NCBI GenBank assembly: GCA_037962975.1
Contig: JAYKXN010000200.1
Coordinates: 1-64,000 of the forward strand
DNA from: Clitoria ternatea
Taxonomy: Eukaryota; Streptophyta; Magnoliopsida; Fabales; Fabaceae
Direction: 5' to 3'
DNA length: 64,000 nucleotides
The position numbers were made by a program, and so were the translations under genes. Below the pieces are notes generated by a model. The model saw only the letters and a program-made list of their open reading frames with translations. It ran no database searches and was not told where the DNA came from. Within the stretch, counting starts at the first letter, position 1. Every line of letters begins with the position of its first letter. Shown in pieces: positions 52,333-64,000 of the stretch.

Positions 52333-55126
52333 GTGGGTACACATTAATAATTCATTTTTAAGTCAATGTTTTAAAATTTAGAGTAAAGTTTTTGACATAT
52401 TAAAGTAATATATAAATGATGGATTTGTAAATCAATTATAGATATAGATACGTGACTAAATATGATTCTCAGATATATCTTAATATTTCTTCACATAAGA
52501 GTTATTTTGTAAATACTTATTATTTGAATTGAATAATTCTAACATTCTAAAATTAGCCATCGAAATATACTTTAGCTCTTTAGTGCTAAACATCAAATTT
52601 AAACTTCAATAACGAATTTTCAATATGATTGTGAGTTCAAGAATTCTTTGAAACTCCAGGAAATTTTATTTAGGAAAAACTTGTTTGATGAAAACTAATA
52701 AATGAAACATTTCAAAGCTTGTGTAGTCCATTTGAATGCTAATTTTGAGCTCAAATTATGTTGAGTTATGATCTTTTAAAGGTAAATATAGATATTGTTT
52801 GTTCCTTAATATATCGGTATTGACTCATCTTTGAAATCTAAAAACAAAACATATAGAATAACAACTTAATAATTTTACAATATTATAAAATTAAAATTAA
52901 ATATGGTTATGGTAATTGCTTTTATAATTATACTAGTTATACTTTTGAATTCATAATGACATAGTAGACATTATAAATATAGCTAAATAGACTTAATAAG
53001 CAAATCTTAGGACAATTTCACTAAAAGAAATAATATGGTTGTGTTGTAAGGCAATGTTGACCACATATGTGTAGGCTATGAGGAGTGGCATCCCTATTTA
53101 ATAAAAAATAGGACTTCATTTTCTTGTTTTTGAAGAGTAATATCGAGAACCATTTTTAAAAAGTTTAATATGTACTTAATCTTAATGTTTTATAAGTTTG
53201 ACTTCTTCTTACACCTATTAAATGTTATTATTATATTCTTTACTCACATATACATATATATATATATATACATATATATGTGAGTATATTAATAATTCAT
53301 TTTTAAATCAATGTTTTAAAATTTAGGGTAAAGTTTTTTCCATAATAAAGTAACATATAAATGATGGATTTGCAAATCAATTATACACATACATACATGA
53401 ATAGATATGATTCTCAGATATCTCTTAATATTTGTTCACATAATACTTGTTTTGTAAATGCTTATTATTTGAATCTAATAATTCTAATATTCTAAAATTA
53501 GTCATCCAAATATACTCTAAGGTTTACCTCTTTAATGCAAAAAATCAATTCCAAACTTCAATAAGAAATTTTTAATATAATTTAGAGTTCAAGAATTCTT
53601 TGAAACCGCACGAAATTTTATTTAAGAATTACTTGTTTGATGGAAGCTAATACATTAAGTATTTTCATAGCTTGGGTAGTCCATTTAAATGCTAATTTTG
53701 AGCTCAAATTATGTTGAGTTATAATCTTTTAAAGCTTAATTTAGATATTATTCGTTCCTTAATATGTTAGTACTGACCCATCTTTTAAATCTAAAAACAA
53801 ATCATATAGAATAACAACATAATAATTTAAAATATTATAAAATTAAAATTAAAAATAGTTATGGTAATTATTTTTATAATTTCACTAGTTATATTTTTTA
53901 AATCATAGTGACCTAGTAGACATTAAAAATATAGCTAAATAGACTTGATAAGAAAACCTTAGGACAATTTCACTAAAAGAAAAAATATGGTTATGTTGTG
54001 AGACAATGTTGACCACGTATGTGTAGGCTATGATAAGTGACACCCCTATTTAGAGTAAAAAGGAAAGGACTTCATTTTTTTTATTTTTGAAGAGTAATAT
54101 AGAGAACCATTTTTAAAAAGTTTAATATGTAGTTAATCTTAATGTTTTATAAGTTTGGCTTCTTCTTAAACTTGTTAAATGTTATTATTATATTCTTTGC
54201 TCATTGTGTGTACACATTAATAATTCATTTTTAAATCAATATTTTAATATTTTGGGTAAATTTTTTGACATAGTAAAGTAACATATAAATGATGGATTTT
54301 CAAATCAGTTATATATATACATATATCAATAGATATGATTCTCAGATATCTCTTAACATTTGTTCCATAAGACTCATTTTGTAAATAATTATTATTTGAA
54401 TTTAATAATTCTAACATTCTAAAATTAGCCATCCAAATATACTCTAAGGCTTAGCTCTTCAACTCTAAAAATAAAATTCAAACTTCAATAACGAATTTTC
54501 AATATGATTGTGAGTTCAAGAATTCTTTGAAATCCATGGAAATTTTATTTAGGAATTATTTATTTGATGGAAACTAATAGATAAAGCATTGTCAAAGCTT
54601 GTGTAGTCCATTTAAATACTAATTTTAAGCTCAAATTATGTGTACTTATGATCTTTAAAAGCTCAATTTAGATATTATTTATTCCTTAATATGTCGATAC
54701 TAACTCATCTTTGAAGTCTAAAAACAAAACATATAGAATAACAACTTAATAATTTTAAAATATTATAAAATTAAAATTAAAAATAATTATGGTAATTGTT
54801 TTTATAATTATACTAGTTACACTTTTGTAACAATAGTGACCTAATAGACATTATAAATTTAGCTAAATAGACTTGATAAGCAAAACTTTGGACAATTTTA
54901 CTAAGAATAATATGGTTGTGTTGTGAGGCAATGTTGACCATATATGTGTAGGGTATAATGTCTGACACCCCTATTTAGAGTAAAAAAGTAAGGACTTCAT
55001 TTTCTTATTTTTGAAGAGTAATATAGAGAACCATTTTTAAAAAGTTTAATATGTAGTTAATCTTAATGGTTTATACATTTGACTTCTTCTTAAACCTAAT
55101 ATATGTTATTATTATGTTCTTTACTC

Positions 55127-55159
<33 letters not shown>

Positions 55160-55903
55160 CACATTAATAATTTTTTTAAAATCAATGTTTTAAAATTTAG
55201 GGTAAAGTTTTTGACATAGTAAAGTAACAAATAAATGATGGATTTGCAAATCAATTATATATATAGATACATGACTAGATATGATTCTCAGATATTTCTT
55301 AATATTTTTCTCATAAGACTTGTTTTGTAAATACTTATTATTTGAATTTAATAATTCTAACATTCTAAAATTAGCCATCCAAATATACTCTAAGACTTAG
55401 CTCTTCAATGCTAAAAATTAAATTCAAACTTCAACAATGATTTTTCAATATTATTGTGAGTTCAAGAATTGTTTGAAACACCTGGAAATTTTATTTAGGA
55501 ATTACTTATTTGATGGAAACTAATAGATGAAGCATTTTTAAAGCTTGTGTAGTCCATTTAAATGCTAATTTTGAGCTCAAATTATGTTGAGTTATGATCT
55601 TTTAAGGCTCAATTTAGATATTGTTTGTTCCTTCATATGTCGGTAGTGACTCATATTGGAAATCTAAAAATGAAACATATAGACTATCAACTTAATAATT
55701 TTTAAAATATTATAAAATTACAATTAAAAATAGTGATGGTAATTGTTTTTATAATTATACTAGTTATATTTTTGAAATCATAGTGACCCAATAGACATTA
55801 TAAATTTAGCTAAATAGACTTGATAAGCAAACCTTAGGACAATTTCACTAAAAGAAAAAAATATGGTTATGTTGTGAGGCAATGTTGACAACATATGTGT
55901 AGG
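50851..55903. repeat. Family B satellite-like tandem array, block 3
   Basis: About 5.4 monomers, with (AT)n tracts near 51387, 52298, 53246 and 55127. The expected tract near 54204 is gone (GCTCATTGTGTGTACAC). The array opens in mid-monomer at CTCGTGTAGTCCATTT, matching 7838. The final monomer is interrupted at GTGTAGG by the CACTA element, the AGG at 55901-55903 being the left target copy. No gene is supported. Confidence 0.92.
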
Positions 55904-57788
55904 CACTATAAGAAATATTCAGTTTTATGGCGGTTTATTAGTAGGGGTTACTTAGAACTACCACAAGTAAGCACATTATTGAATTGGATGAAGAAAGTTA
56001 ACAGCGATTCTGTAACTGCCGTTAATTTCCCATTAAATGGGCACGTGCAGGTATCTCACTCTCTGTTCAGCACCTTTTCACTCTCTTCCTCTCATCTCTT
56101 AATCCTTTCTCCCCATCGTGCCTTTGTTCACATGTACCTTCTTATAGTCCTTGTCGTACCTCCGCTCGCTGCGCGACTGTGCCACCATGGAAGAGTCCCA
56201 ATGGTGAACCATCATGCCTTCAAACCACCACGCGTCTCATCTTCTCACTGTGACTAGCGTTCCACTGTAGCACCACTTCACTGTTACCATTGCCTCTAAA
56301 ATTTGAAGCTTCAACATTTTTGCTTCTTCCATTTCACGCTGAGTTTTATAAGGTTTTAATTTCTCATTTTGTTATTACTTATTTTTCTGCTTCTGAAGTT
56401 TCTATATAGTTTCTGGGTTAGTCTTTCTTTTGTTGCAGTGATTTATGATTTTTGGGTTCTATTTTTGCTTCTGTTTATGTACTTTTATAGTTTCTGTTTA
56501 TGTGCTTTTACAGTATAAAAGAAAATCATGATTTCCTTCTGTCCAACAGTCTTCGCTGCTCTATTTTTTGTTCTACCATCATATGCTTGATTTAGCATTT
56601 ATCATTGGTTTTGGCTGGCTGCTCACCATATTGTAGAAGGATCCATATTTCTATTAAAGTTACTATTGTGAAACTGGATTAGTGTATCAATCTTTTTTTT
56701 TGTTATGTTTGATGGATTTAGATCATTGAAAGCATTTGGATCGACAAATTTTTCCATGATTCCTAATGGTAGTTCCCTTGGATTCATGGTTACATCCTTT
56801 ATTTGGTGTTTGTTCGAGCATGAAGATATGGTGTTTTATAACAGTTCTATGATGATTCATTGGTTCTGGTTCAGTTTTAGACTTTATTTTTAGCCTATAT
56901 TTTTCTTGAACACCAACTGTTTTGTGAAATGCCTTTTTGTTGTTTTGCTTCTAATTTTGTTTTCTCTTATTTTATCCCAGCATCAGTTTTGTTCAATGTT
57001 GATGGCAGAAACTTAGAGATATATTAAAAATGGCTTTTGGTGGATGCTATGTTGTTTTGATGATGACACTCTTCTCAATCTATACGGGGTTCATATATAA
57101 TGAATTCTTCTCTGTTCCATTTGAACTGTTTGGACCATCAGCCTATGGATGTCGTGATACTTCATGCAGGTGGTTACTAATATAATTTATTCAAAGTATT
57201 GATTGTCTTTTATGCTTGCTGGTCACCTTATATATGTGCGTAATATTTATTATTTCATCCTTAGGGATGCTTCCACCATAGGCTTAATAAAAGTACGTGA
57301 CGCTTACCCGTTTGGTGTGGATCCTAAATGGTATGGTACTCGGAGTGAACTGCCATTTCTTAACTCCTTAAAGATGAAGATGTCAATTCTACTAGGAGTA
57401 TCTCAAATGAATCTTAGAATTATAATGAGTTACTATAATGCAAAATACTTTGAAAACAACAGAAATGTATGGTAATAGCAAAAGTACAACATTAGTTGAA
57501 TGTGGTCTGTGGTTTGCTGTTTATAGTGTTCACTATTCATTGTATGCTTTTCTAATGTTGCTTTAGGTACCAGTTTGTTCCCTAGATGAAGTGGTGCACT
57601 AGATCAAAGGCTGACCTGTATCATGTGATGATATACATGTTCCTAAGTCCAACTGATGATTTAGGTGAAAACCAGCTTTTTGTTGGCCAACAGTTCCTTT
57701 AAGTAAGAAATTTCAACTTTGATTTGGATCCATTTTTCTATTTAAAAATACTAAACAGAAGCCATATCACATCTGAACTCTCCACTGT
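50857..57788 (+). repeat. Large duplicated block, copy 2 (partner 7838-14878)
   Basis: Same order as the partner: B monomers followed by the CACTA element with the captured V-ATPase pieces. The partner loses similarity at 14878 whereas this copy continues through the rest of the transposon and into B. This copy therefore represents the earlier state at that boundary. Confidence 0.88.
55904..55916 (+). repeat. CACTA 5' terminal inverted repeat
   Basis: CACTATAAGAAAT pairs with TTTTCTTGTAGTG at 58962-58974, matching at 11 of 13 positions. It is preceded by AGG, which is repeated after the 3' end. Confidence 0.9.
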
Positions 57789-57880
57789 TTCATTGTTGTT
57801 AGGTCGTGTTACTACTGTTGGCACTTGTTGTTGTACCATGGATGTTATTACCAAAGCCCCTTCTGTTGAAGAAGCAACAT
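57009..57880 (+). pseudogene. V-ATPase subunit a (VHA-a) gene fragment in CACTA copy 2
   Basis: Four exon remnants in the transposon's forward orientation: 57009-57169 (FSIYTGFIYNEFFSVPFELF), 57265-57471 (SELPFLNSLKMKMSILLG, NAKYFENN), 57567-57702 (KADLYHVMIYMFLSP) and about 57803-57880 (ALVVVPWMLLPKPLLLKKQH). Splice ends are mostly kept. Exon 3 has a TAG within VPQ-M where copy 1 reads CAG, and its last codon before the donor is TAA. About 16 residues between VPQM and KWCTG are absent in both copies, so that deletion predates the block duplication. The homology ends near KKQH. The conserved C-terminal region with the proton-translocating helix is not included, so no functional pump subunit could be made. 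Confidence 0.88.
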
Positions 57881-58372
57881 CGAGAATTATACTCTAAAAT
57901 ATCATTTTTATCTTTTTGGCTTCTATTCATTTTCATTAAATTCCCTCCTAATTTGTATTACTATTATGGGCCCTCAGGTAAGTAGTTAAAAGGGTCCGAT
58001 ACTTGCTATTATGTGAATTTTGGTTTCAATTAATTAAAACGCAATATGGATATGGGCATGTTGTTTCTCCTCTTCAAGTAGGTGATGTCTGAGTTTGATA
58101 AAGAATGTTCTCTAATAAATTTGTTATTCTATGGATGACTCTTTGAAGTAGTTTTTTTAGGCAAGAAGAACCCATACATGAGTGAAATTAAAGTAATGAT
58201 AATGTACAATTTTAATCATTACACATTTAATTAGTAGGAACTCATAAAAGGGTAAAAACTTATGTGGAGCAATATATATTACATAAATGATAATTCAGAC
58301 AAGAGGAGTTGGACTTCCATATTTGGAGCATATTGCATATTTGGAATTTAGTTTTTATTTAAAACATCAATC

Positions 58373-58373
<1 letters not shown>

Positions 58374-58410
<37 letters not shown>
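58374..58410. repeat. (AT)n microsatellite inside CACTA copy 2
   Basis: About 18 AT units follow AATCTTC in the 3' third of the transposon. The adjacent small open frame (58287-58472), with its run of Tyr-Ile, is a product of this microsatellite. Confidence 0.9.
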
Positions 58411-58411
<1 letters not shown>

Positions 58412-58961
58412 CTTTAGTTTATTTATTTATTTTCAAAGATATGCACTAGAGAGAAAGAATTATAGTATTTGAGTAAAAGTTTATTAGCATTTTTTTCTAC
58501 TTCATTCCATATTAAAAGTTTAAGGACACCATTGACAATTCTATAATTTTTCTGAGTTGGTTGTCAAAATATAGAGACACACATAAGATTTTAGTATATT
58601 ACAGATATTTGTATATATCTTGCATGACATTACCATTTTACAAAAAGACCAATTAAAATAAAAAGGAGACATTTGTATACATCTTGCATGAATTGATGAT
58701 ATGAATTTCTATTCTTCTCACTTCATGAATTGATGGCCCTTATTTGTGGCATTTAAGAATGGTTAATATATATATTAATTTTTTTTTACTTTAGTTAATA
58801 GATTAGTGGCGGTTTCTGTTGGAATACTGGTGGGTTAAAAAACCGATGTTAAAATTATTCCTGGCAGGATGTTTAGCGGTAGTTTTACAACCGCCGATAA
58901 TTATTTTGGTTGCGGTTAAAACTGCTGCTAGTGCACGTTTAAAACCGCCACTAATTCCTGG

Positions 58962-58974
58962 TTTTCTTGTAGTG
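58962..58974 (+). repeat. CACTA 3' terminal inverted repeat
   Basis: TTTTCTTGTAGTG, the inverse of CACTACAAGAAAA, is followed by the AGG target copy at 58975-58977 and the resumed B monomer CTATGATGAGTGACACC. Confidence 0.9.
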
Positions 58975-60099
58975 AGGCTATGATGAGTGACACCCCTATT
59001 TAGAGTAAAAAAGAAAGGACTTCATTTTCTTATTTTTGAAGAGTAATATAGAGAACCATTTTTAAAAAGTTTAATACGTAGTTAATCTTAATGTTTTATA
59101 AGTTTGGCTTTTTCTTAAACCTATTAAATGTTATTATTATGTTCTTTACTCGTGTGTATATATATATATATATATATATATTTATGTGTATGAACATTAA
59201 TAATTCATTTTCAAATCCATATTTTAAAATTTAGGGTAAAGTTTTTGACATAGTAAAGTAACATATAAATGATGGATTTGTAAATCAATTATACATATAC
59301 ATACATAAAGAGATATGATTCTCAAATATCTCTTAATATTTGTTCATATAAGACTTATTTTTAAATACTTATTATTTGAATTTAATAATTCTAACATTCT
59401 AAAATTAGCCATCCAAATATTGTCTAAGGCTTAGCTCTTCAATGCTAAAAATAAAATTCAAACTTATATAATGAAGTTTCAATATGCTTGTGAGTTCAAG
59501 TATTCTTTGAAACCCCTGAAAATTTTATTTAGGAATTAATTATATGAGGGAAACTAATAGATAAAGCATTTTTTAAGCTTGTATAGTCCATTTAAATGTT
59601 AATTTTGAGCTCAAATTATGTTGAGTTATGATCCTTTAAAGCTCAATTTGGATATTATTTGTTCATTAATATGCCGGTACTGACACATCTTTGAAATCTA
59701 AAAACAAAACATATAGAATAATAACTTTATAATTTTAAAATATTATAAAATTAAAAATGGTTATGGTAATTGTTTTTATAATTTTACTACTTACATTTTT
59801 GAAATCATAGTGACCTTGTAGACATTATAAATATAGCTAAATAGACTTGATAAGTAAATCTTAGAATAATTTAACTAAAAGAAAAATATGGTTATGTTGT
59901 AAGGCAATGTAGACCACATGTGTGTAGGCTATGATGAGTAACACCCTTATTTATAGTAAAATAGAAAGGACTTTATTTTCTTGTTTTTGAAGAGTATAAT
60001 AGGGAACCATTTTTAAAAAGTTTAATATGTACTTAATCTTAATGTTTTATAAGTATGGCTTCTTCTTAAGCCTATTAAAAGTTATTATTATGTTCTTTA

Positions 60100-60135
<36 letters not shown>

Positions 60136-63100
60136 TGTATGCACATTAATAATTCATTTTAAATTAATATTTTAAAATTTAGGGTAAAGTTTTTGACATA
60201 GTAAAGTAACATAAAAATAATTGATTTACAAATCAATTATACATATACATACATGAATAGATATGATTCTTAGATATCTCTTAATATTTGTTCACATAAG
60301 ACTCGTTTTGTAAATACTTATTATTTGAATTCTAACATTCTAAAATTAGTCATCCAAATATACTATAAGGTTTAGCTCTTCAATGCTAAAAATTAAATTC
60401 AAACTTCAATAAGAAATTGTCAATATGATTGTGAGTTAAAGAATTCTTTGAAACCCCAGAAAAGTTTATTTAGGAATAACTTGTTTGATGAAAACTAATA
60501 CGTGAAGCATTTTCAAAGCTTGTGTAGTCCATTTAAATGCTAATATTGAGCTCAAATTATGTTCAGTTATGATCTTTTAAAGCTTAATTTAGATATTGTT
60601 TGTTCCTTAATATGTCGGTATTGACCCATCTTTGAAATCTAAAAACAAATCATATAGAATAACAACTTAATAATTTTAAAATATTATAAAATTAAAATTA
60701 AAATTAGTTATGGTAATTGTTTTTATAATTTTACTAGTTGCATTTTTGAAATCATAGTGACCTAATATACATTATAAATATAGCTAAATAGACTTGATAA
60801 GCAAACCTTAGGACAATTTCACTTAAAGTAAAAATATGGTTGTGTTGTGAGGCAATGTTGACCACGTATGTGTAGCATATGATGAGTGACACCCCTATTT
60901 AGAGTAAAAAAGAAAGGACTTCATTTTCTTGTTTTTGAAGAGTAATATAGAGAACCAGTTTTAAAAAGTTTAATATGTAGTTAATCTTAAACTTTTATAA
61001 GTTTGGCTTCTTCCTAAGCCTATTAAATGTTATTATTATATTCTTTACTTATATATATATAATATTTGTGTGTGTACACATTAATATTCCATTTTTAAAT
61101 CAATATTTTAAAATTTAGGGTAAAGTTTTTGACATAGTAAAGTAACATATAAATGATGGATTTGCAAATCAATTATACATATACATACATGGATAGATAT
61201 GATTCTCAAAAATCTCTTAATACTTGTTCACATAAGACTAATTTTGTAAATACTTATTATTTGAATCTAATAATTCTAACATTCTAAAATTAGCCATCCA
61301 AATATACTCTAAGGTTTAACTCTTCAATGCTAAAAATCAAATTAAAACTTCAATAAGAAATTTTCAATATGATTATAAGTTCAAGAATTCTTTGAAACAC
61401 CAGAAAATTTTATTTAGGAATGACGTATTTGATGGAAACTAATACGTGAAGAATTTTTAAAGCTTGTGTAGTCCATTTAAATGCTAATATTGAGCTCAAA
61501 GTATGTTGAGTTATGATCTTTTAAAGCTTAATTTAGATATTGTTTGTTCCTTAATATGTCGGTACTGACCCATCTTTTAAATCTAAAAATAAACCATATA
61601 GAATAACAACTTAATAATTTTAAAATATTATAAAATTAAAAATATGTATGGTAATTGTTTTTATATTTGTACTAGTTACATTTTTGAAATCATAGTGACC
61701 TAATAGATATTATAAATATAGCTAAATAGACATGATAAACAAACCTTAGGACAATTTCACTAAAAGGAAAAGTATGGTTGTGTTGTGATGCAATGTTGAC
61801 CACGTATGTGTAGGATATGATGAGTGACACCCCTATTTAGAGTAAAAAAGAGAGGACTTCATTTTCTTATTTTTGAAGAGTAATATAGAGAACCATTTTT
61901 AAAAAGTTTAATATGTAGTTAATCTTAAAGTTTTATAAGTTTGACTTCTTCTTAAACCTATTAAATGTTATTATTATGTTCTTTACCCTTATATATATAT
62001 ATATTTGTGTGTGTATAGATTAATAATTCATTTTTAAATCATTATTCTAAAATTTAGGGTAAAGGTTTTGATATAGTAAATTAACATAAAAATGATGGAT
62101 TTGCAAATCAATTATACATATACATACATGGATAGATATGATTCTCAAAAATCTCTTAATACTTGTTCATATAAGACTAATTTTGTAAATATTTATTATT
62201 TGAATCTAATAATTCTAACATTCTAAAATTAGCCATCCAAATATACTCTAAGGTTTAACTCTTCAATGCTAAAAATCAAATTAAAACTTCAATAAGAAAT
62301 TTTCAATATGATTATAAGTTCAAGAATTCTTTGAAACACCAGAAAATTTTATTTAGGAATGACGTATTTGATGGAAACTAATACGTGAAGAATTTTTAAA
62401 GCTTGTGTAGTCCATTTAAATGCTAATATTGAGCTCAAAGTATGTTGAGTTATGATCTTTTAAAGCTTAATTTAGATATTGTTTGTTCCTTAATATGTCG
62501 GTACTGACCCATCTTTTAAATCTAAAAATAAACCATATAGAATAACAACTTAATAATTTTAAAATATTATAAAATTAAAAATATGTATGGTAATTGTTTT
62601 TATATTTGTACTAGTTACATTTTTGAAATCATAGTGACCTAATAGATATTATAAATATAGCTAAATAGACATGATAAACAAACCTTAGGACAATTTCACT
62701 AAAAGGAAAAGTATGGTTGTGTTGTGATGCAATGTTGACCACGTATGTGTAGGATATGATAAGTGACACCCCTATTTAGAGTAAAAAAGAGAGGACTTCA
62801 TTTTCTTATTTTTGAAGAGTAATATAGAGAACCATTTTTAAAAAGTTTAATATGTAGTTAATCTTAAAGTTTTATAAGTTTGACTTCTTCTTAAACCTAT
62901 TAAATGTTATTATTATGTTCTTTACCCTTATATATATATATATATTTGTGTGTGTATAGATTAATAATTCATTTTTAAATCATTATTCTAAAATTTAGGG
63001 TAAAGGTTTTGATATAGTAAATTAACATAAAAATGATGGATTTGCAAATCAATTATACATATACATACATGGATAGATATGATTCTCAAAAATCTCTTAA

Positions 63101-64000
63101 TACTTGTTCACATAAGACTAATTTTGTAAATACTTATTATTTGAATCTAATAATTCTAACATTCTAAAATTAGCCATCCAAATATACTCTAAGGTTTAAC
63201 TCTTCAATGCTAAAAATCAAATTAAAACTTCAATAAGAAATTTTCAATATGATTATAAGTTCAAGAATTCTTTAAAACACCAGAAAATTTTATTTAGGAA
63301 TGACGTATTTGATGGAAACTAATACGTGAAGAATTTTTAAAGCTTGTGTAGTCCATTTAAATGCTAATATTGAGCTCAAAGTATGTTGAGTTATGATCTT
63401 TTAAAGCTTAATTTAGATATTGTTTGTTCCTTAATATGTCGGTACTGACCCATCTTCGAAATCTAAAAACAAAAATATAGAATAAGAACTTAATATTTTA
63501 AAATATTATAAAGTTAAAAATAATTATGGTAATTGTTTTTATAATTATACTAGTTATATTTTGGAAATCATAGTGACCTAATAGACATTATAAATTTAGC
63601 TAAGTAGACTTGATAAGCAAACCATAGGACAATTTCACTGAAAGAAAAAATATGATTGTGTTGTGAGGCAATGTTGACCACATATGTGTAGGTTATGATG
63701 ACTGACACAACTATTTAGAGTGAAAAAGAAAAGACTTCATTTTCTTGTTTTTGAAGAGTAATATAGAGAAACATTTTTTAAAAGTTTAATATATAGTTAA
63801 GCTTAATGTTTTATAAGTTTGACTTCTTCTTAAACCTATTCAATGTTATTATTATGTTCTTTACTCTTATATATATATATATTTATATATGTTTGTGTGT
63901 GTACACATTAATAATTCATTTGTAAATCAATGTTTTAGACTTTAAGGTAAAGTTTTTGACATAGTAAATTTGCAAATCAGTTATAGATATAGATACGTGA
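58975..64000. repeat. Family B satellite-like tandem array, block 4
   Basis: About 5.4 monomers running off the window, with (AT)n tracts near 59158, 60102, 61050, 61990, 62930 and 63869 (periods 939-948 bp). The first half monomer completes the one cut by the CACTA element. From 59963 the block parallels 21811-24912. The monomers at about 61150-62090 and 62090-63030 are almost identical to each other, unlike typical neighbours. No gene is supported. Confidence 0.92.
59963..64000 (+). repeat. Large duplicated block, copy 2 (partner 21811-24912)
   Basis: The two copies share private variants such as GAGTATAATAGGGAACC, the AAATAATTGATTTAC monomer and the CATCTTCGAAATC segment. Lengths are 4038 and 3102 bp, a difference of 936 bp, one B monomer. 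The extra unit lies within 61130-63445. Confidence 0.87.

Larger units (their letters stand above)
55904..58974 (+). mobile_element. Complete non-autonomous CACTA (En/Spm-type) transposon with captured gene
   Basis: A 3071-bp element bounded by CACTATAAGAAAT and TTTTCTTGTAGTG, with a 3-bp AGG duplication. Removing it and one AGG restores the normal B-monomer sequence GTGTAGGCTATGATGAG. Sub-terminal regions carry repeated GGCGGTTT / AACCGCC motifs, dense over the last ~170 bp (near 58807, 58877, 58910 and 58941), as expected for transposase binding sites. No TNPD-like or TNPA-like frame is present, so movement would need an autonomous partner. The interior contains four exon remnants of a V-ATPase subunit a gene and a stretch at 56040-56500 that resembles a captured 5' leader or promoter but which I do not recognise. 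Confidence 0.92.

Noticed and set aside
1..64000. Simple 32-kb tandem duplication of the whole window
   Set aside because: The first 6.2 kb matches at an offset of about 32.4 kb, but the B-CACTA block matches at about 43 kb and the second B block at about 38 kb, so several separate events are needed.

Overview
The window is repeat-dominated nuclear DNA of a flowering plant, probably a eudicot and perhaps a legume (the lineage is inference). The evidence is a degenerate Ty3/gypsy retroelement with an initiator-tRNA-Met primer-binding site, a CACTA transposon carrying intron-containing pieces of a plant V-ATPase subunit a gene, and about 55 kb of very AT-rich satellite-like DNA. I see no intact host gene, no tRNA or rRNA, and no CRISPR array. 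Nearly all long open frames are chance frames in the repeats or decayed transposon genes.

The background is two unrelated long-monomer tandem repeats. Family A has a monomer of about 845 bp. It carries a GC-richer box made of two alternating purine/pyrimidine tracts with CATGCATG, and a dyad built from ACTATCAAT/ATTGATAGT. Family B has a monomer of about 940 bp, with an (AT)n or (AT)n(GT)n microsatellite once per monomer. Layout: A 1-7281; B 7282-12882; truncated CACTA copy 12883-14880; A 14891-21810; B 21811-25820; A 25821-37930; Ty3/gypsy fragment 37931-42040; A 42041-50850; B 50851-55903; complete CACTA copy 55904-58974; B 58975-64000.

On top of the monomer periodicity lie large, nearly identical duplicated blocks. 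The clearest pairs are 1-6228 with 32445-37930, 7838-14878 with 50857-57788, 21811-24912 with 59963-64000, and 29430-31420 with 47996-49985. A further partial copy of 1752-5198 lies at 14891-17620. The window is therefore a patchwork of multi-kilobase duplications within an array of two interleaved satellites.

The mobile elements order some events. The CACTA element sits at the same B-monomer position in both copies, so it inserted before that block duplicated; copy 1 then lost its 3' third and was fused to an A array. The palindromic element at 2714-3445 has a 10-bp target duplication. It is absent from both paralogous sites, so it inserted after those copies formed. The Ty3/gypsy fragment lacks both ends and carries two in-frame stops and two frameshifts.

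The observations most worth following are the V-ATPase gene capture by the CACTA element, the compound element whose two arms are each palindromes, and the gain of exactly one B monomer between two duplicated blocks.
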